NCBI RefSeq assembly: GCF_024509055.1
Contig: NZ_JANINM010000213.1
Span: 1 to 42,210 of the forward strand
DNA from: Mesorhizobium sp.
Lineage (GTDB): Bacteria > Pseudomonadota > Alphaproteobacteria > Rhizobiales > Rhizobiaceae
DNA length: 42,210 nt
Direction of reading: 5' to 3'
In this document: in pieces, positions 7,720-15,583 of the stretch
Layout of the letters: each line of letters starts with the position of its first letter
Position numbering within the stretch: the stretch's first letter is position 1
Position numbers and translations under genes: made by a program
The notes under the pieces: generated by a model
The model's input: only the letters and a program-made list of their open reading frames with translations
Database searches by the model: none
What the model was told of the DNA's origin: nothing

Positions 7720-9017
7720 ACCAGACGTTTCGCCAGCCCGCACCGAAGCGGCAATCCGGGGCCGTCGAGGGGCTGGAACTGATCGACGCGGAGGCCGACA
7801 GCCTGCCCAGGCCGCAACCTCCCGAACTGCGCAGCCGAGCCGCCCGGCTTGTGCTTGGCGCGAGCCTCGTCCTGATCGCCTTCAACCTGCGGCCGTTGTT
7901 TTCCAGCCTGTCGGTGCTGTTGCCCGAGGTGATGCAGGCAACCGGGCTCTCGACGGCGGGCGCCAGCCTGCTGACCACGCTGCCGGTCCTGTGCCTGGGC
8001 CTGTTTGCGCCGTTTGCGCCAAGGCTCGCCCAGCGCTACGGGGCTGAGCGCGCCTTGCTCGGCGCCCTTGCGCTGCTGGCTGTGGGAACAGGCCTGCGGT
8101 GGTTCGAATCGGTGCCCTTGCTGTTTGTCGCGACTTTCCTCGCCGGTGGAGCCATCGCCATCGGCAACGTGCTGCTGCCGGGATTGGTCAAGCGCGATTT
8201 CGCTGGTAGCGCCGCTGTCATGACCGGACTGTATACGATGGCGCTGTGCGCCGGTTCGGCCGCGGCTGCCGGGTTCACCCTGCCGATCGAGCGCCTTGTC
8301 ACGGGTTCATGGTCCGGCGCCCTCGCGGCGTGGGCCGTGCCGACATTGCTGGTGTTGTTGATCTGGATCCCGCAAGCGCTGGGCAACCGGCAGCAGGTCA
8401 GTCATCGCGGGTTCCGCGTGGTGGGCCTCTGGCGCGATAGGCTGGCCTGGCAGGTGACTTTGTTCATGGGGCTGCAATCGGCGCTTGCCTACTGCATCTT
8501 CGGCTGGCTGGCGCCGATCCTGCGCGAGCGCGGCTTCGATGCCGCCGCCGCCGGCGCCATCGCTTCGGTTTCGGTGATGGCGCAGGTCATCACCTGCCTC
8601 GCCGTGCCGTCGGTTGCGGTCCGGCTGAAGGACCAGCGCGGCATCAATGTCGCGCTCGTCGCCATAGCGGTGGTCGCGCTGCTCGGCATCCTGTTCGCGC
8701 CGACCTCCACCGTGCTATTCTGGGCGGTTCTGCAGGGTATCGGGCAGGGCGGTCTGATCGCCGCCGCCATGACCCTGATCGTGCTGCGCTCGCCGGATTC
8801 GCATGTCGCGGCGCATCTTTCGGGCATGGCGCAGGGCGTGGGCTACGTGCTCGCCGCATTCGGCCCGCTGCTGGTAGGCCTGATCCGCAGCTGGACCGGC
8901 AGCTTTTCGGAGTCGGCCTTCCTGTTTGTCGCGCTCGGACTTGGCGCGGCCGTCATGGGGTTCGGCGCCGGCCGGGCGCTGCATGTCGGCGCGCGGGCTG
9001 AGCGCCTGGACGGCTGA
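7716..9017 (+). CDS. CynX/NimT-type major facilitator transporter
   Basis: A 433-residue inner-membrane transporter. A soluble leader of about 45 residues precedes roughly 12 hydrophobic segments. The first segment carries FNLRPLFSSLSVLLPEV, the hallmark of the CynX/NimT (cyanate/nitroimidazole-related) MFS branch. The chosen start ATG overlaps the GntR stop. The two genes form an operon under the palindromic promoter at 6981-7040. Substrates of this branch are small anions or amides, or are unknown, and the direction of transport is not readable. Confidence 0.9.
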   Translation: MNQTFRQPAPKRQSGAVEGLELIDAEADSLPRPQPPELRSRAARLVLGASLVLIAFNLRPLFSSLSVLLPEVMQATGLSTAGASLLTTLPVLCLGLFAPFAPRLAQRYGAERALLGALALLAVGTGLRWFESVPLLFVATFLAGGAIAIGNVLLPGLVKRDFAGSAAVMTGLYTMALCAGSAAAAGFTLPIERLVTGSWSGALAAWAVPTLLVLLIWIPQALGNRQQVSHRGFRVVGLWRDRLAWQVTLFMGLQSALAYCIFGWLAPILRERGFDAAAAGAIASVSVMAQVITCLAVPSVAVRLKDQRGINVALVAIAVVALLGILFAPTSTVLFWAVLQGIGQGGLIAAAMTLIVLRSPDSHVAAHLSGMAQGVGYVLAAFGPLLVGLIRSWTGSFSESAFLFVALGLGAAVMGFGAGRALHVGARAERLDG

Positions 9018-9156
9018 TCCGCGCAAGCCTCCAGCCCGTAGGCCTGCAGTCGTGTCACGTGGCCTTGCACAAAATGTTGACCGCCACCTTCAGGGAACGC
9101 CTTGTCGCGTCCGCCCGCGCGGATATGTATCGCACAGCTGACAAACGGAGCAGGCA

Positions 9157-9894
9157 ATGACGAAGCAGGACCTTCAGATCAAGACCCGTGACGGCATGGC
9201 GAAGGCGGGCCTGTTCCGCTCGACCAAGGCTTCCCCGACAAAGGCCGGCGTCATCCTGTACATGGATGCTTTCGGGCCGCGCCCGGCGCTCGACGAAATG
9301 GCGGAGCGTCTTGCCGGCGACGGCTATGCGGTGCTGGTGCCGGATCTCTTCCATCGCAATGCGCCTTATGGGCCGTTCGACGCCAAAACAGCGTTTACCG
9401 TGGAAAAGACCAAGATAGAGCTGATGGCCCTGGTCACCGGGACCACGCAGGAGATGACGATCCGCGACAGCGAGGGCTTCCTCGAGGCGCTCACCGCCGA
9501 AGGCATCAGCGGACCGATTGGGGTCGTCGGCTATTGCATGGGCGGCGCGCGTGCGCTGAATGCGGCCGCGACCTATCCCGAGCGTATCGTTGCCGCAGCC
9601 AGCTTCCACGGCGGCAATCTGGCGAGCGACGCTGCAGACAGCCCGCATCGTAAGGCGGCGTCGATCAAGGCGCGCGTCTATGTCGGCGTGGCCGGCGTCG
9701 ACCGCAGCTTCCCGCCGGATCAGTCGGCGCGACTGGCTGAGGCGCTGCGCGTGGCCGAAGTCGACCATGCGATCGAGAACTATGTCGGCGTCGGTCACGG
9801 CTGGTGCGTCAAGGACCACAGCGTCTATGACAAAGCTGGCGCCGAACGTCACTGGAAGCGGCTGACGACGCTTTTCGCCGAAACGCTGATCTGA
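9157..9894 (+). CDS. Dienelactone hydrolase family protein
   Basis: A 245-residue alpha/beta-hydrolase of the dienelactone hydrolase family. The nucleophile is Cys127 in VGYCMGGARAL (G-x-C-x-G-G). The acid is the Asp of AGVDRSFP and the base the His of VGVGHGWCV. The active-site Cys rather than Ser supports the DLH assignment over general esterases. GGAGCAGG lies just upstream of the ATG. It stands alone between the MFS gene and the convergent chromate transporter genes. There are no other aromatic-degradation genes nearby, so the natural ester or lactone substrate is unknown. Confidence 0.9.
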   Translation: MTKQDLQIKTRDGMAKAGLFRSTKASPTKAGVILYMDAFGPRPALDEMAERLAGDGYAVLVPDLFHRNAPYGPFDAKTAFTVEKTKIELMALVTGTTQEMTIRDSEGFLEALTAEGISGPIGVVGYCMGGARALNAAATYPERIVAAASFHGGNLASDAADSPHRKAASIKARVYVGVAGVDRSFPPDQSARLAEALRVAEVDHAIENYVGVGHGWCVKDHSVYDKAGAERHWKRLTTLFAETLI

Positions 9895-9905
9895 GTTTGC
9901 GGCTT

Positions 9906-9931
9906 GGATGCCTTGGTCGTTCGCGGCATCC
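9906..9931. terminator. Hairpin between convergent genes (weak terminator candidate)
   Basis: The inverted repeat GGATGCC / GGCATCC with a 12-base loop lies in the 52-bp gap between the hydrolase stop and the chromate transporter stop. There is no U-run on either side, so it is at most a partial terminator. Confidence 0.3.
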
Positions 9932-9946
9932 GGCGGCCCCGGCGTT

Positions 9947-10504
9947 TCAAGCCTGTACGAAGCCAATTAGGTGCAGCCCGACGAAGACCGCCACGCCGGC
10001 ACCGATCAGGACAAGCGGGTTCACCCTGGTCAGCAGCAGCACGGCCGTCGAAGCGAATGCGATGGCGCGCGCCAACCAGCCACCGTCGATAGCCTGCAGC
10101 AGCACGTAGGTCGCCGCGAGGATCATGCCCGCGGCAACCGGCATCAGTCCGGTCTCCAGCGCCCGCTTCCAGCGCGCCTCGCGGTTGCGGGACCAGACAT
10201 GGGCAACGGCATAGATAAGAAAGGTTGTCGGGCCGAAAATAGCTGCCGTCGAGACAACGGCGCCCCAGAAACCCGCCACTTGCCATCCAATCAAGGTGAC
10301 CAGGAGGGACCCAGGTCCCGGGGCCATTCGCGAGATGGCGAATGCGTCGACGAATTGCGACTGGCTCATCCAATGGTGGACGTCGACAACCTGCCAGTTG
10401 ATATCGGCGATGGCGCTCTGTCCGCCGCCGATGGTCACCAGGGAGAGTGGGGCAAATACCGCCAGCAGGCTCAGCAACAAAGAGGTGTGCGGCGTCTCGC
10501 TCAT
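9947..10504 (-). CDS. Chromate transporter, second half (short-chain CHR family)
   Basis: A 185-residue membrane protein of the CHR (ChrA) family in its single-domain form. The N-terminal helix ends in a GGG turn (LVTIGGGQSAIADI), followed by FAISRMAPGPGSLLVTLIGW and four to five further hydrophobic segments. Short-chain CHR proteins occur as two adjacent genes whose products assemble as a heterodimer. The partner is directly upstream, and the stop and start overlap as TGATG. The family exports chromate or carries related oxyanions. Specificity is not readable here. Confidence 0.9.
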   Translation of the reverse strand: MSETPHTSLLLSLLAVFAPLSLVTIGGGQSAIADINWQVVDVHHWMSQSQFVDAFAISRMAPGPGSLLVTLIGWQVAGFWGAVVSTAAIFGPTTFLIYAVAHVWSRNREARWKRALETGLMPVAAGMILAATYVLLQAIDGGWLARAIAFASTAVLLLTRVNPLVLIGAGVAVFVGLHLIGFVQA

Positions 10505-11088
10505 CACGTCCTCCTGACGAAGGCATGGGCCACGCTGATGAATCCGGCAACGAGAACGACCCAGAAGAGAGGCCAGTGCAGGATTGCCACTGCGTTGAAT
10601 GTGGCGACCATGATCGTGAGGGCGACGGCGTTTCGAGGGACCGCCCGCACGGCCGTGATACCCATCGACAGCGAAAGGCCGACAACGGCGGCCGCGGCTC
10701 CGGTCAGCGCCACATGCGTCAGCGGATAGCCCGACAATGACGAGAACACCGTTCCCAGGAGAACAATGACGACCGCGGGCGGGATGATGATGCCGACAAA
10801 TCCGACAACGGCGCCACGCCAGCCCTGAAGTCTGTAACCGATCCAGACGGCCATGTTCTTGACGTTCACGCCCGGCAGAGCCTGGGAAATTGAAAGGCCG
10901 TTCAGGAACTCTTCCTGCGTCATCCACTTGCGGTTTTGAACGAATTCCCGCAACAGCCAGCCGCTCAGTCCACCACCGAAACTGGTCAAGCCGATGCGCG
11001 TGAAAATCCAAAACAGCTGCGCGCAACTGGGAGCGGATGGTGATTCCGGTTTCGACATCTTCGACGTTCTGGCCGTGGCCACTGGCAT
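10504..11088 (-). CDS. Chromate transporter, first half (short-chain CHR family)
   Basis: A 194-residue partner of the preceding entry. The CHR signature is clear: FTRIGLTSFGGGLSGWLLREF near the N-terminus, then NGLSISQALPGVNVKNMAVWIG and GAVVGFVGIIIPP. About five or six transmembrane segments follow. Two starts are possible, ATG 11088 and ATG 11058. The first 30 residues are polar and not needed for the family fold. It is the promoter-proximal gene of a two-gene operon, divergent from the ECF sigma factor gene. No dedicated ChrB regulator is present. Confidence 0.9.
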   Translation of the reverse strand: MPVATARTSKMSKPESPSAPSCAQLFWIFTRIGLTSFGGGLSGWLLREFVQNRKWMTQEEFLNGLSISQALPGVNVKNMAVWIGYRLQGWRGAVVGFVGIIIPPAVVIVLLGTVFSSLSGYPLTHVALTGAAAAVVGLSLSMGITAVRAVPRNAVALTIMVATFNAVAILHWPLFWVVLVAGFISVAHAFVRRT

Positions 11089-11225
11089 GGAAACCAGAGA
11101 CCGAGTCGAGCCGGAATTGCCAGCGCCATGCCCGCCGGCAAAAGGTCAATCTTTCTTGCGTTTGTCGTGAGAACCTTTTGAAAAACCTTCGCTTCGCAAA
11201 GGATCCAAGTCCTGCCGACGGATTT

Positions 11226-11265
11226 CGGGATGGGCAAAAATCGCCGGGATGAAAAATTTCTTCCC
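11226..11265 (+). promoter_or_regulatory. Repeat elements upstream of the ECF sigma gene
   Basis: The heptamer CGGGATG occurs at 11226-11232 and again at 11245-11251. The second copy opens an imperfect dyad (GGGATGAAA...TTTCTTCCC, 11246-11265) in which 16 of 20 positions pair. The segment ends about 40 bases before the sigma-factor ATG, where an autoregulated ECF promoter would be expected. The repeats are seen; the role is a guess. Confidence 0.25.
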
Positions 11266-11306
11266 ATCGCCCCAAGGAATCGCCATCAGCCTTCGTCCAA
11301 GAGACA

Positions 11307-11870
11307 ATGATGGCGATGATGCTGGATGAGGGCGAAGCCTCCGACGCTGAACTGATCGGGCGGGCGAAGGGCGGAGACAGGGAGGCATTCAGCTTGTTGC
11401 TGGAGCGCCACTATGACTTCGTCTATCGCGCCGCCTACCGCTGGTGCAGGGCAAAGGCGGATGCCGAAGACATTGCCCAGGACGTCTGCGTCCGGCTCGG
11501 CCGGGCTATCCGCGACTACAACGGCGGTGGCGCGTTCACGACATGGCTTTACGCCATGACGCTCAATGCCGTGCGCGACAGGATGCGCAAGGCCGCCCGT
11601 GAGACTGCCAAAACCGAGGCCTACGGCGTCCACGCGCTCATGGCCGGCGAGGCCGCCTTCGAGGTCGAGGAACCCGTCGAGGCGCTCTGGGCGGCGGTGC
11701 GCTTGCTGCCGGACAAGCAGCGCGACGCGGTGCTCCTTGTCCATGGCGAAGGGTTGAGCCATGCCGCGGCAGCCGAGGTGATGGCGATCTCGGAGACGAC
11801 GGTTTCCTGGCACATCCATGAAGCGAAGAAACGGCTGAGGATGCTGATGCGCTCAGCCGGGGAAGTGTGA
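11307..11870 (+). CDS. ECF-type RNA polymerase sigma factor
   Basis: A 187-residue sigma factor. Region 2 is at about 25-95 (FSLLLERHYDFVYRAAYRWC, then DAEDIAQDVCVRLGRAI and FTTWLYAMTLNAVRDRMRK). Region 4 is at about 125-180 (LPDKQRDAVLLVHGEGLSHA, then ISETTVSWHIHEAKKRLR). Region 3 is absent, as in ECF sigmas. Several ATG codons lie close together at 11307-11321, so the exact start is uncertain by up to four residues. The gene overlaps or abuts the membrane VWA protein gene downstream, which occupies the usual position of an anti-sigma factor. It probably directs its own operon and an envelope-stress regulon, by inference. Confidence 0.93.
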   Translation: MMAMMLDEGEASDAELIGRAKGGDREAFSLLLERHYDFVYRAAYRWCRAKADAEDIAQDVCVRLGRAIRDYNGGGAFTTWLYAMTLNAVRDRMRKAARETAKTEAYGVHALMAGEAAFEVEEPVEALWAAVRLLPDKQRDAVLLVHGEGLSHAAAAEVMAISETTVSWHIHEAKKRLRMLMRSAGEV

Positions 11871-11872
11871 CC

Positions 11873-14044
11873 ATGGTCGACGACAACGAACTCGGAAGGC
11901 TGCGCGACCTCGCCGTGCCGGCGCCTGACGGCGAAGCGAAGGCGCGCGCCTTCGCCGCGGCGATGCAGGCCTTCGACATGGGCGAAGAAAAATCGACCGC
12001 CACCCAAGGATCGGCGAGAAGCCTTCGTCTCACGGAGCGAGCAAGAAAGCTCTGGAGAGACATCATGCAACGGAAACTCATTGCCACGCCGGCCATCACC
12101 GCGCTGGTTGCGCTGCCTATCGCCGGCTATGCCGCTTTCGAGATGCTGAAGGAGCAGCAGCCGGTCGTCAGTGACAGGGCGAAGATCACCGAGACCGTGG
12201 CCGACAAACCGGCAGTGCGGAAGCTGGCAACAGAGCAGCCCGCGATTGCCGAACCACTGGCCGCCGCGCCCGCCGCTGGTAAGAAGACCGATGCGGACAG
12301 TGAAAGGCGCGCCGCAGATGGGACGCAGCTTGCACCGACGCCAGCGCCGAAAGCTGAATTGGGCCGATCCGATGACCAGGCGAGCCAAGAATCCGGAACG
12401 TTGAAGGATTATGCCAGGCAGACGCCCGAGGCGCTGCCCGCGCCGTCGCCTGCTCCTGCGAGGGTTGACCAACTGGCCGCTGGCGGGAGTGCAAACGCCC
12501 AGGCGCCTGCAGGCAGCGCGGCCGCCATACCTGCGTCTCCCCCGGCGATGGCCGAATCCAGGCTGATGGTGCAGCCTGCGCCCCTGCCGGCCGACCAGAT
12601 GCAGGCGCAGGAGGAAAACCGTGATCGCATCCAGAGCTTCAACACCAATCCGGTGCACGAAACCGCGCAGGATCCGGTCTCGACCTTCTCGATCGATGTC
12701 GACACGGCTTCCTATTCTTTCGTGCGGCGCTCGCTGAAGGATGGCATTCTGCCCGACCCGGACACAGTCCGCGTCGAGGAAATGATCAACTACTTCCCGT
12801 ATGACTGGAAGGGACCGGACTCGGCCGCGACGCGATTCAACCCGACCGTCACCGTCATGCCGACGCCGTGGAACCAGGGCACGAAGCTGATGCATGTGGC
12901 CATCAAGGGTTTCGACGTGAAACCGGCCGAGCAGCCCAAGGCCAACCTGGTCTTCCTGATCGATGTCTCGGGCTCGATGGACGAACCGGACAAGCTGCCG
13001 CTAGTCAAATCGGCCTTCCGGCTGCTGGTCAACAAGCTCAAGCCCGACGACACGATCTCGATCGTCACCTATGCGGGCGAAGCCGGAACGGCGCTGATGC
13101 CGACCAAGGTGGCGGAGAAGAGAAAGATCCTGGACGCCATCGACACCCTGCAGCCGGGCGGTTCGACGGCCGGCGAGGCGGGCATCAGGGAGGCCTATAA
13201 GCTTGCGCAGCAGTCCTTCGTCAAGGATGGCGTCAACCGCGTAATGCTTGCCACCGACGGCGACTTCAATGTCGGCCAAACCGACGACGACGACCTCAAG
13301 AAGCTGATCGAAAAGGAGCGCGGCACCGGCGTGTTCCTGTCAGTGTTCGGCTTCGGCCATGACAATCTGAACGACCAGATGATGCAGACGATCGCCCAGA
13401 ACGGCAACGGCACGGCAGCCTATATCGACACGCTCGCCGAGGCCGAGAAGGTGCTGGTGGAGGATGCCTCCTCGACGCTGTTTCCCATCGCCAAGGACGT
13501 CAAGATCCAGGTCGAGTTCAACCCGGCCAAGGTCGCTGAATACCGGCTCGTCGGCTACGAGACCCGCGCCCTGAACCGCGAGGATTTCAACAATGACCGC
13601 GTCGACGCCGGCGAGATCGGTTCCGGCCATTCGGTGACGGCGATCTACGAGATCACCCCCAAGGGCAGCGGCGCGGAACGGATCGATCCGCTGCGCTACG
13701 GCCAGGCGTCGGTCGACAATGGCGGCGTCGCCAATGCGGACGAATATGCCTTCGTCAAGATCCGCTACAAGCTGCCGAGCGAGGACGTTTCCAAGCTGAT
13801 CACGACACCGGTGACCAAAGGCAATGAAGTGCCGTCTTTCGATGCGGCCGGCGCCGATCAGCGTTTCTCGGTTGCGGTAGCGGCGTTCGGCCAGAAGCTG
13901 CGCGATGAGGATCAGACGGCGAATTTCGGTTATGACCGGATACTGGAGATCGCCAATGCCGCGCGGGGCGCCGATCCGTTCGGCTACCGAGCCGAATTCC
14001 TGTCGCTCGTGCGCCTGGCTTCGTCGCTGGGCGCCAACAAATAG
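11873..14044 (+). CDS. Membrane-anchored VWA-domain protein (YfbK family), possible anti-sigma partner
   Basis: About 723 residues. A cytoplasmic N-terminal segment (1-66) is followed by one transmembrane helix (about 69-90), a long Pro/Ala-rich linker (95-255), the YfbK-type N-terminal domain (TFSIDVDTASYSFVRRSL and EMINYFPYDW), a von Willebrand A domain and a DUF3520-type C-terminal end. The MIDAS motif is intact, Asp364-x-Ser366-x-Ser368 in DVSGSMDE. ATG 11873 is chosen because GGGGAAG lies 7 bases upstream. GTG 11867, overlapping the sigma stop, is the alternative. Most of the protein faces the periplasm. The short cytoplasmic tail next to an ECF sigma gene suggests membrane sequestration of the sigma factor. 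A strong terminator follows. Confidence 0.9.
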   Translation: MVDDNELGRLRDLAVPAPDGEAKARAFAAAMQAFDMGEEKSTATQGSARSLRLTERARKLWRDIMQRKLIATPAITALVALPIAGYAAFEMLKEQQPVVSDRAKITETVADKPAVRKLATEQPAIAEPLAAAPAAGKKTDADSERRAADGTQLAPTPAPKAELGRSDDQASQESGTLKDYARQTPEALPAPSPAPARVDQLAAGGSANAQAPAGSAAAIPASPPAMAESRLMVQPAPLPADQMQAQEENRDRIQSFNTNPVHETAQDPVSTFSIDVDTASYSFVRRSLKDGILPDPDTVRVEEMINYFPYDWKGPDSAATRFNPTVTVMPTPWNQGTKLMHVAIKGFDVKPAEQPKANLVFLIDVSGSMDEPDKLPLVKSAFRLLVNKLKPDDTISIVTYAGEAGTALMPTKVAEKRKILDAIDTLQPGGSTAGEAGIREAYKLAQQSFVKDGVNRVMLATDGDFNVGQTDDDDLKKLIEKERGTGVFLSVFGFGHDNLNDQMMQTIAQNGNGTAAYIDTLAEAEKVLVEDASSTLFPIAKDVKIQVEFNPAKVAEYRLVGYETRALNREDFNNDRVDAGEIGSGHSVTAIYEITPKGSGAERIDPLRYGQASVDNGGVANADEYAFVKIRYKLPSEDVSKLITTPVTKGNEVPSFDAAGADQRFSVAVAAFGQKLRDEDQTANFGYDRILEIANAARGADPFGYRAEFLSLVRLASSLGANK

Positions 14045-14063
14045 CCATCAGCTGCATTGGCAG

Positions 14064-14094
14064 GGGCCGGCGACGATTTTGCCGGCCCTTTTTT
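14064..14094 (+). terminator. Rho-independent terminator of the sigma/VWA operon
   Basis: The stem GGGCCGGC / GCCGGCCC (8 bp, perfect) has a 9-base loop and is followed directly by six T (14089-14094). It starts 20 bp after the VWA stop codon. Confidence 0.92.
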
Positions 14095-14153
14095 GCGATC
14101 GTTAAATTGCTTGGCTTTTCCGGAACCTCGTCGCAATGCCCCTCTGTTAGGCA

Positions 14154-14468
14154 GTGCTGATAGAGGGGTTCGAGGGGTTGGAATTGCATATCACCGCAAC
14201 CGGGAACGCGACGCCGACGGCTAACACCAGCCGTGAGCACGGCTCGTCCGGGCCGTCGACGGAAACGGCGCGCATCAGAAACGATGTCGATGCCGCCCGC
14301 AACACGGCGCTCTCGGCGCTGAACAATGACCGCTTTCGCGTCATGCTGGAGCAGATCAGCGACCCGCGCGCGTCGGGCGCCTTGCTGGCCATGGGCAGCA
14401 CGTCGCAGAACAACTCCGGCACCGACGTCAATACGGCGCTGTCGCGTTACGCTGAAAACAGCAGATAG
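14154..14468 (+). CDS. Small hypothetical protein
   Basis: Up to 104 residues, with no recognised family. It is hydrophilic and rich in Thr, Ser, Asn and Ala. The C-terminal half (RIRNDVDAARNTALSALNND, then RFRVMLEQISDP) is probably helical. The reading frame is open from GTG 14154. Two TTG codons at 14178 and 14184, each preceded by a GAGGGGTT repeat at about 8 bases, are likelier starts. It is convergent with bmt, with 10 bp between the stops. The reverse frame has poor composition, so this strand is preferred. There is no signal peptide or membrane segment. Confidence 0.45.
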   Translation: MLIEGFEGLELHITATGNATPTANTSREHGSSGPSTETARIRNDVDAARNTALSALNNDRFRVMLEQISDPRASGALLAMGSTSQNNSGTDVNTALSRYAENSR

Positions 14469-14478
14469 CCGATAGGTG

Positions 14479-15495
14479 TCAGGCGCGGCTGCGCCGGCGC
14501 TCGCGACGGCCTTCTCCCGCGTCGCCGGCACTTGCAGTCTTGTTGCGCATGGGGCCGATGCGCTCAACGATCGTTTCGACGGTCGGGCGCACGGATTTCG
14601 TGTGCGCGTCGAGCGCCTGGCGCATCGCAGCGAGATGACCGAACGACGTGCCGCAGCAGCCGCCGACGATTTTCGCGCCGGCATCGACCGCCAGCCGGAC
14701 ATAGTCGGCCATCAGCTCGGGCGTGCCGGAGTAATGGATCTCGGTACCGCGGAATTCGGGAATGCCGCAATTGCCCTTGACGATCACGGTCGCCTCGGGC
14801 TTCGCCTCGGTCATGTCGAGCAGCGAGGCGAGGATGTCGGATGCGCCCACTCCGCAATTGGCGCCGACGCCGAGCGGAGCCTGCGACAGCCCGTCGACGA
14901 CGCCGTGGATGTCCTTCGGCAGCAGCCCCATCATGGTGCGGCCGGCCGTGTCGAAGGAACCGGTATAGGTATAGGGCAGGCCGACGCGGATCGCGGCTTC
15001 GGCGGCGGCTCGGATTTCGTCCGGCGCCGACATGGTCTCGATCCAGGCAACCTCGGCGCCGCCTTCCTTGAGACCTTCGATCTGCTCGGCGAAGGCATCG
15101 ACTGCGTCGTCATAGGTCATGGCGCCGAGCGGCACCAGCAGCTCGCCGGTCGGGCCGACCGAACCCGCCACGATCACCTTGCGGCCGGCCTTTTCGGCGA
15201 CGGAGCGGGCGATCTCGGCGGCGCGCTTGTTCAACGCGCGCACACGGTCCTGCGCATGATGCAGCTTCAGCCGGTGGCGAGTGCCGCCGAAGGAGTTGGT
15301 CAGGATGATGTCGGCGCCGGCATCGACGAAATTCTGGTGCAGGGTGGCGATGGTGTCGGGCGCCGTCTCGTTCAGCAGCTCAGGCGCCTCGCCGGCTTCG
15401 AGACCCATCGCGAACAGGTTGGTGCCGGTGGCGCCGTCGGCCAGCAGCACGCCCTTTTCGGCAAGCAGCGCATCGATGGGGTTGGTCGTGGTCAT
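14479..15495 (-). CDS. bmt: Betaine-homocysteine S-methyltransferase
   Basis: A 338-residue Zn-dependent methyltransferase of the homocysteine S-methyltransferase/BHMT family. It has LLADGATGTNLFAMG at the N-terminus and the three zinc-ligand cysteines Cys214 (GANCG), Cys280 and Cys281 (GGCCGT). It transfers a methyl group from glycine betaine to homocysteine, giving dimethylglycine and methionine. It is very like the rhizobial enzymes annotated as bmt. The last 25 residues are a basic Arg-rich tail. It is a single gene with its own promoter/operator at 15529-15557, which suggests repression linked to S-adenosyl compounds. It forms a second betaine-demethylating route beside the MttB system. 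A dimethylsulfonio methyl donor is also possible. Confidence 0.9.
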   Translation of the reverse strand: MTTTNPIDALLAEKGVLLADGATGTNLFAMGLEAGEAPELLNETAPDTIATLHQNFVDAGADIILTNSFGGTRHRLKLHHAQDRVRALNKRAAEIARSVAEKAGRKVIVAGSVGPTGELLVPLGAMTYDDAVDAFAEQIEGLKEGGAEVAWIETMSAPDEIRAAAEAAIRVGLPYTYTGSFDTAGRTMMGLLPKDIHGVVDGLSQAPLGVGANCGVGASDILASLLDMTEAKPEATVIVKGNCGIPEFRGTEIHYSGTPELMADYVRLAVDAGAKIVGGCCGTSFGHLAAMRQALDAHTKSVRPTVETIVERIGPMRNKTASAGDAGEGRRERRRSRA

Positions 15496-15528
15496 GGCTC
15501 TGACTTTCGTATCTCAAGCTCGGATAAC

Positions 15529-15557
15529 GATATAAAGAAGTCTTTATATCCAGTCAA
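15529..15557 (-). promoter_or_regulatory. bmt promoter with embedded perfect dyad operator
   Basis: On the minus strand, TTGACT (15557-15552), a 17-base spacer and TATATC (15534-15529) form a strong sigma70-type promoter about 30 bases before the bmt ATG. A perfect dyad, GATATAAAGA-N2-TCTTTATATC (15529-15550), covers the spacer and the whole -10 box. The ATAAAGAnnTCTTTAT pattern matches what I recall for ArsR-type SahR/SamR regulators of methionine genes in Proteobacteria. The site is seen; the regulator is inferred and is not in this window. Confidence 0.8.
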
Positions 15558-15583
15558 CGAAATTGCGGTGCGATGGCCGTCGC

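Noticed and set aside
10585..10600. GCCACTG resembling a B12-box core
   Set aside because: Lies within the chromate transporter coding sequence with no surrounding riboswitch helices.
14147..14431. Minus-strand open frame opposite the small hypothetical gene
   Set aside because: Composition (Ser/Arg/Val-rich, no helix pattern) is typical of a shadow frame, and no ribosome site was seen.
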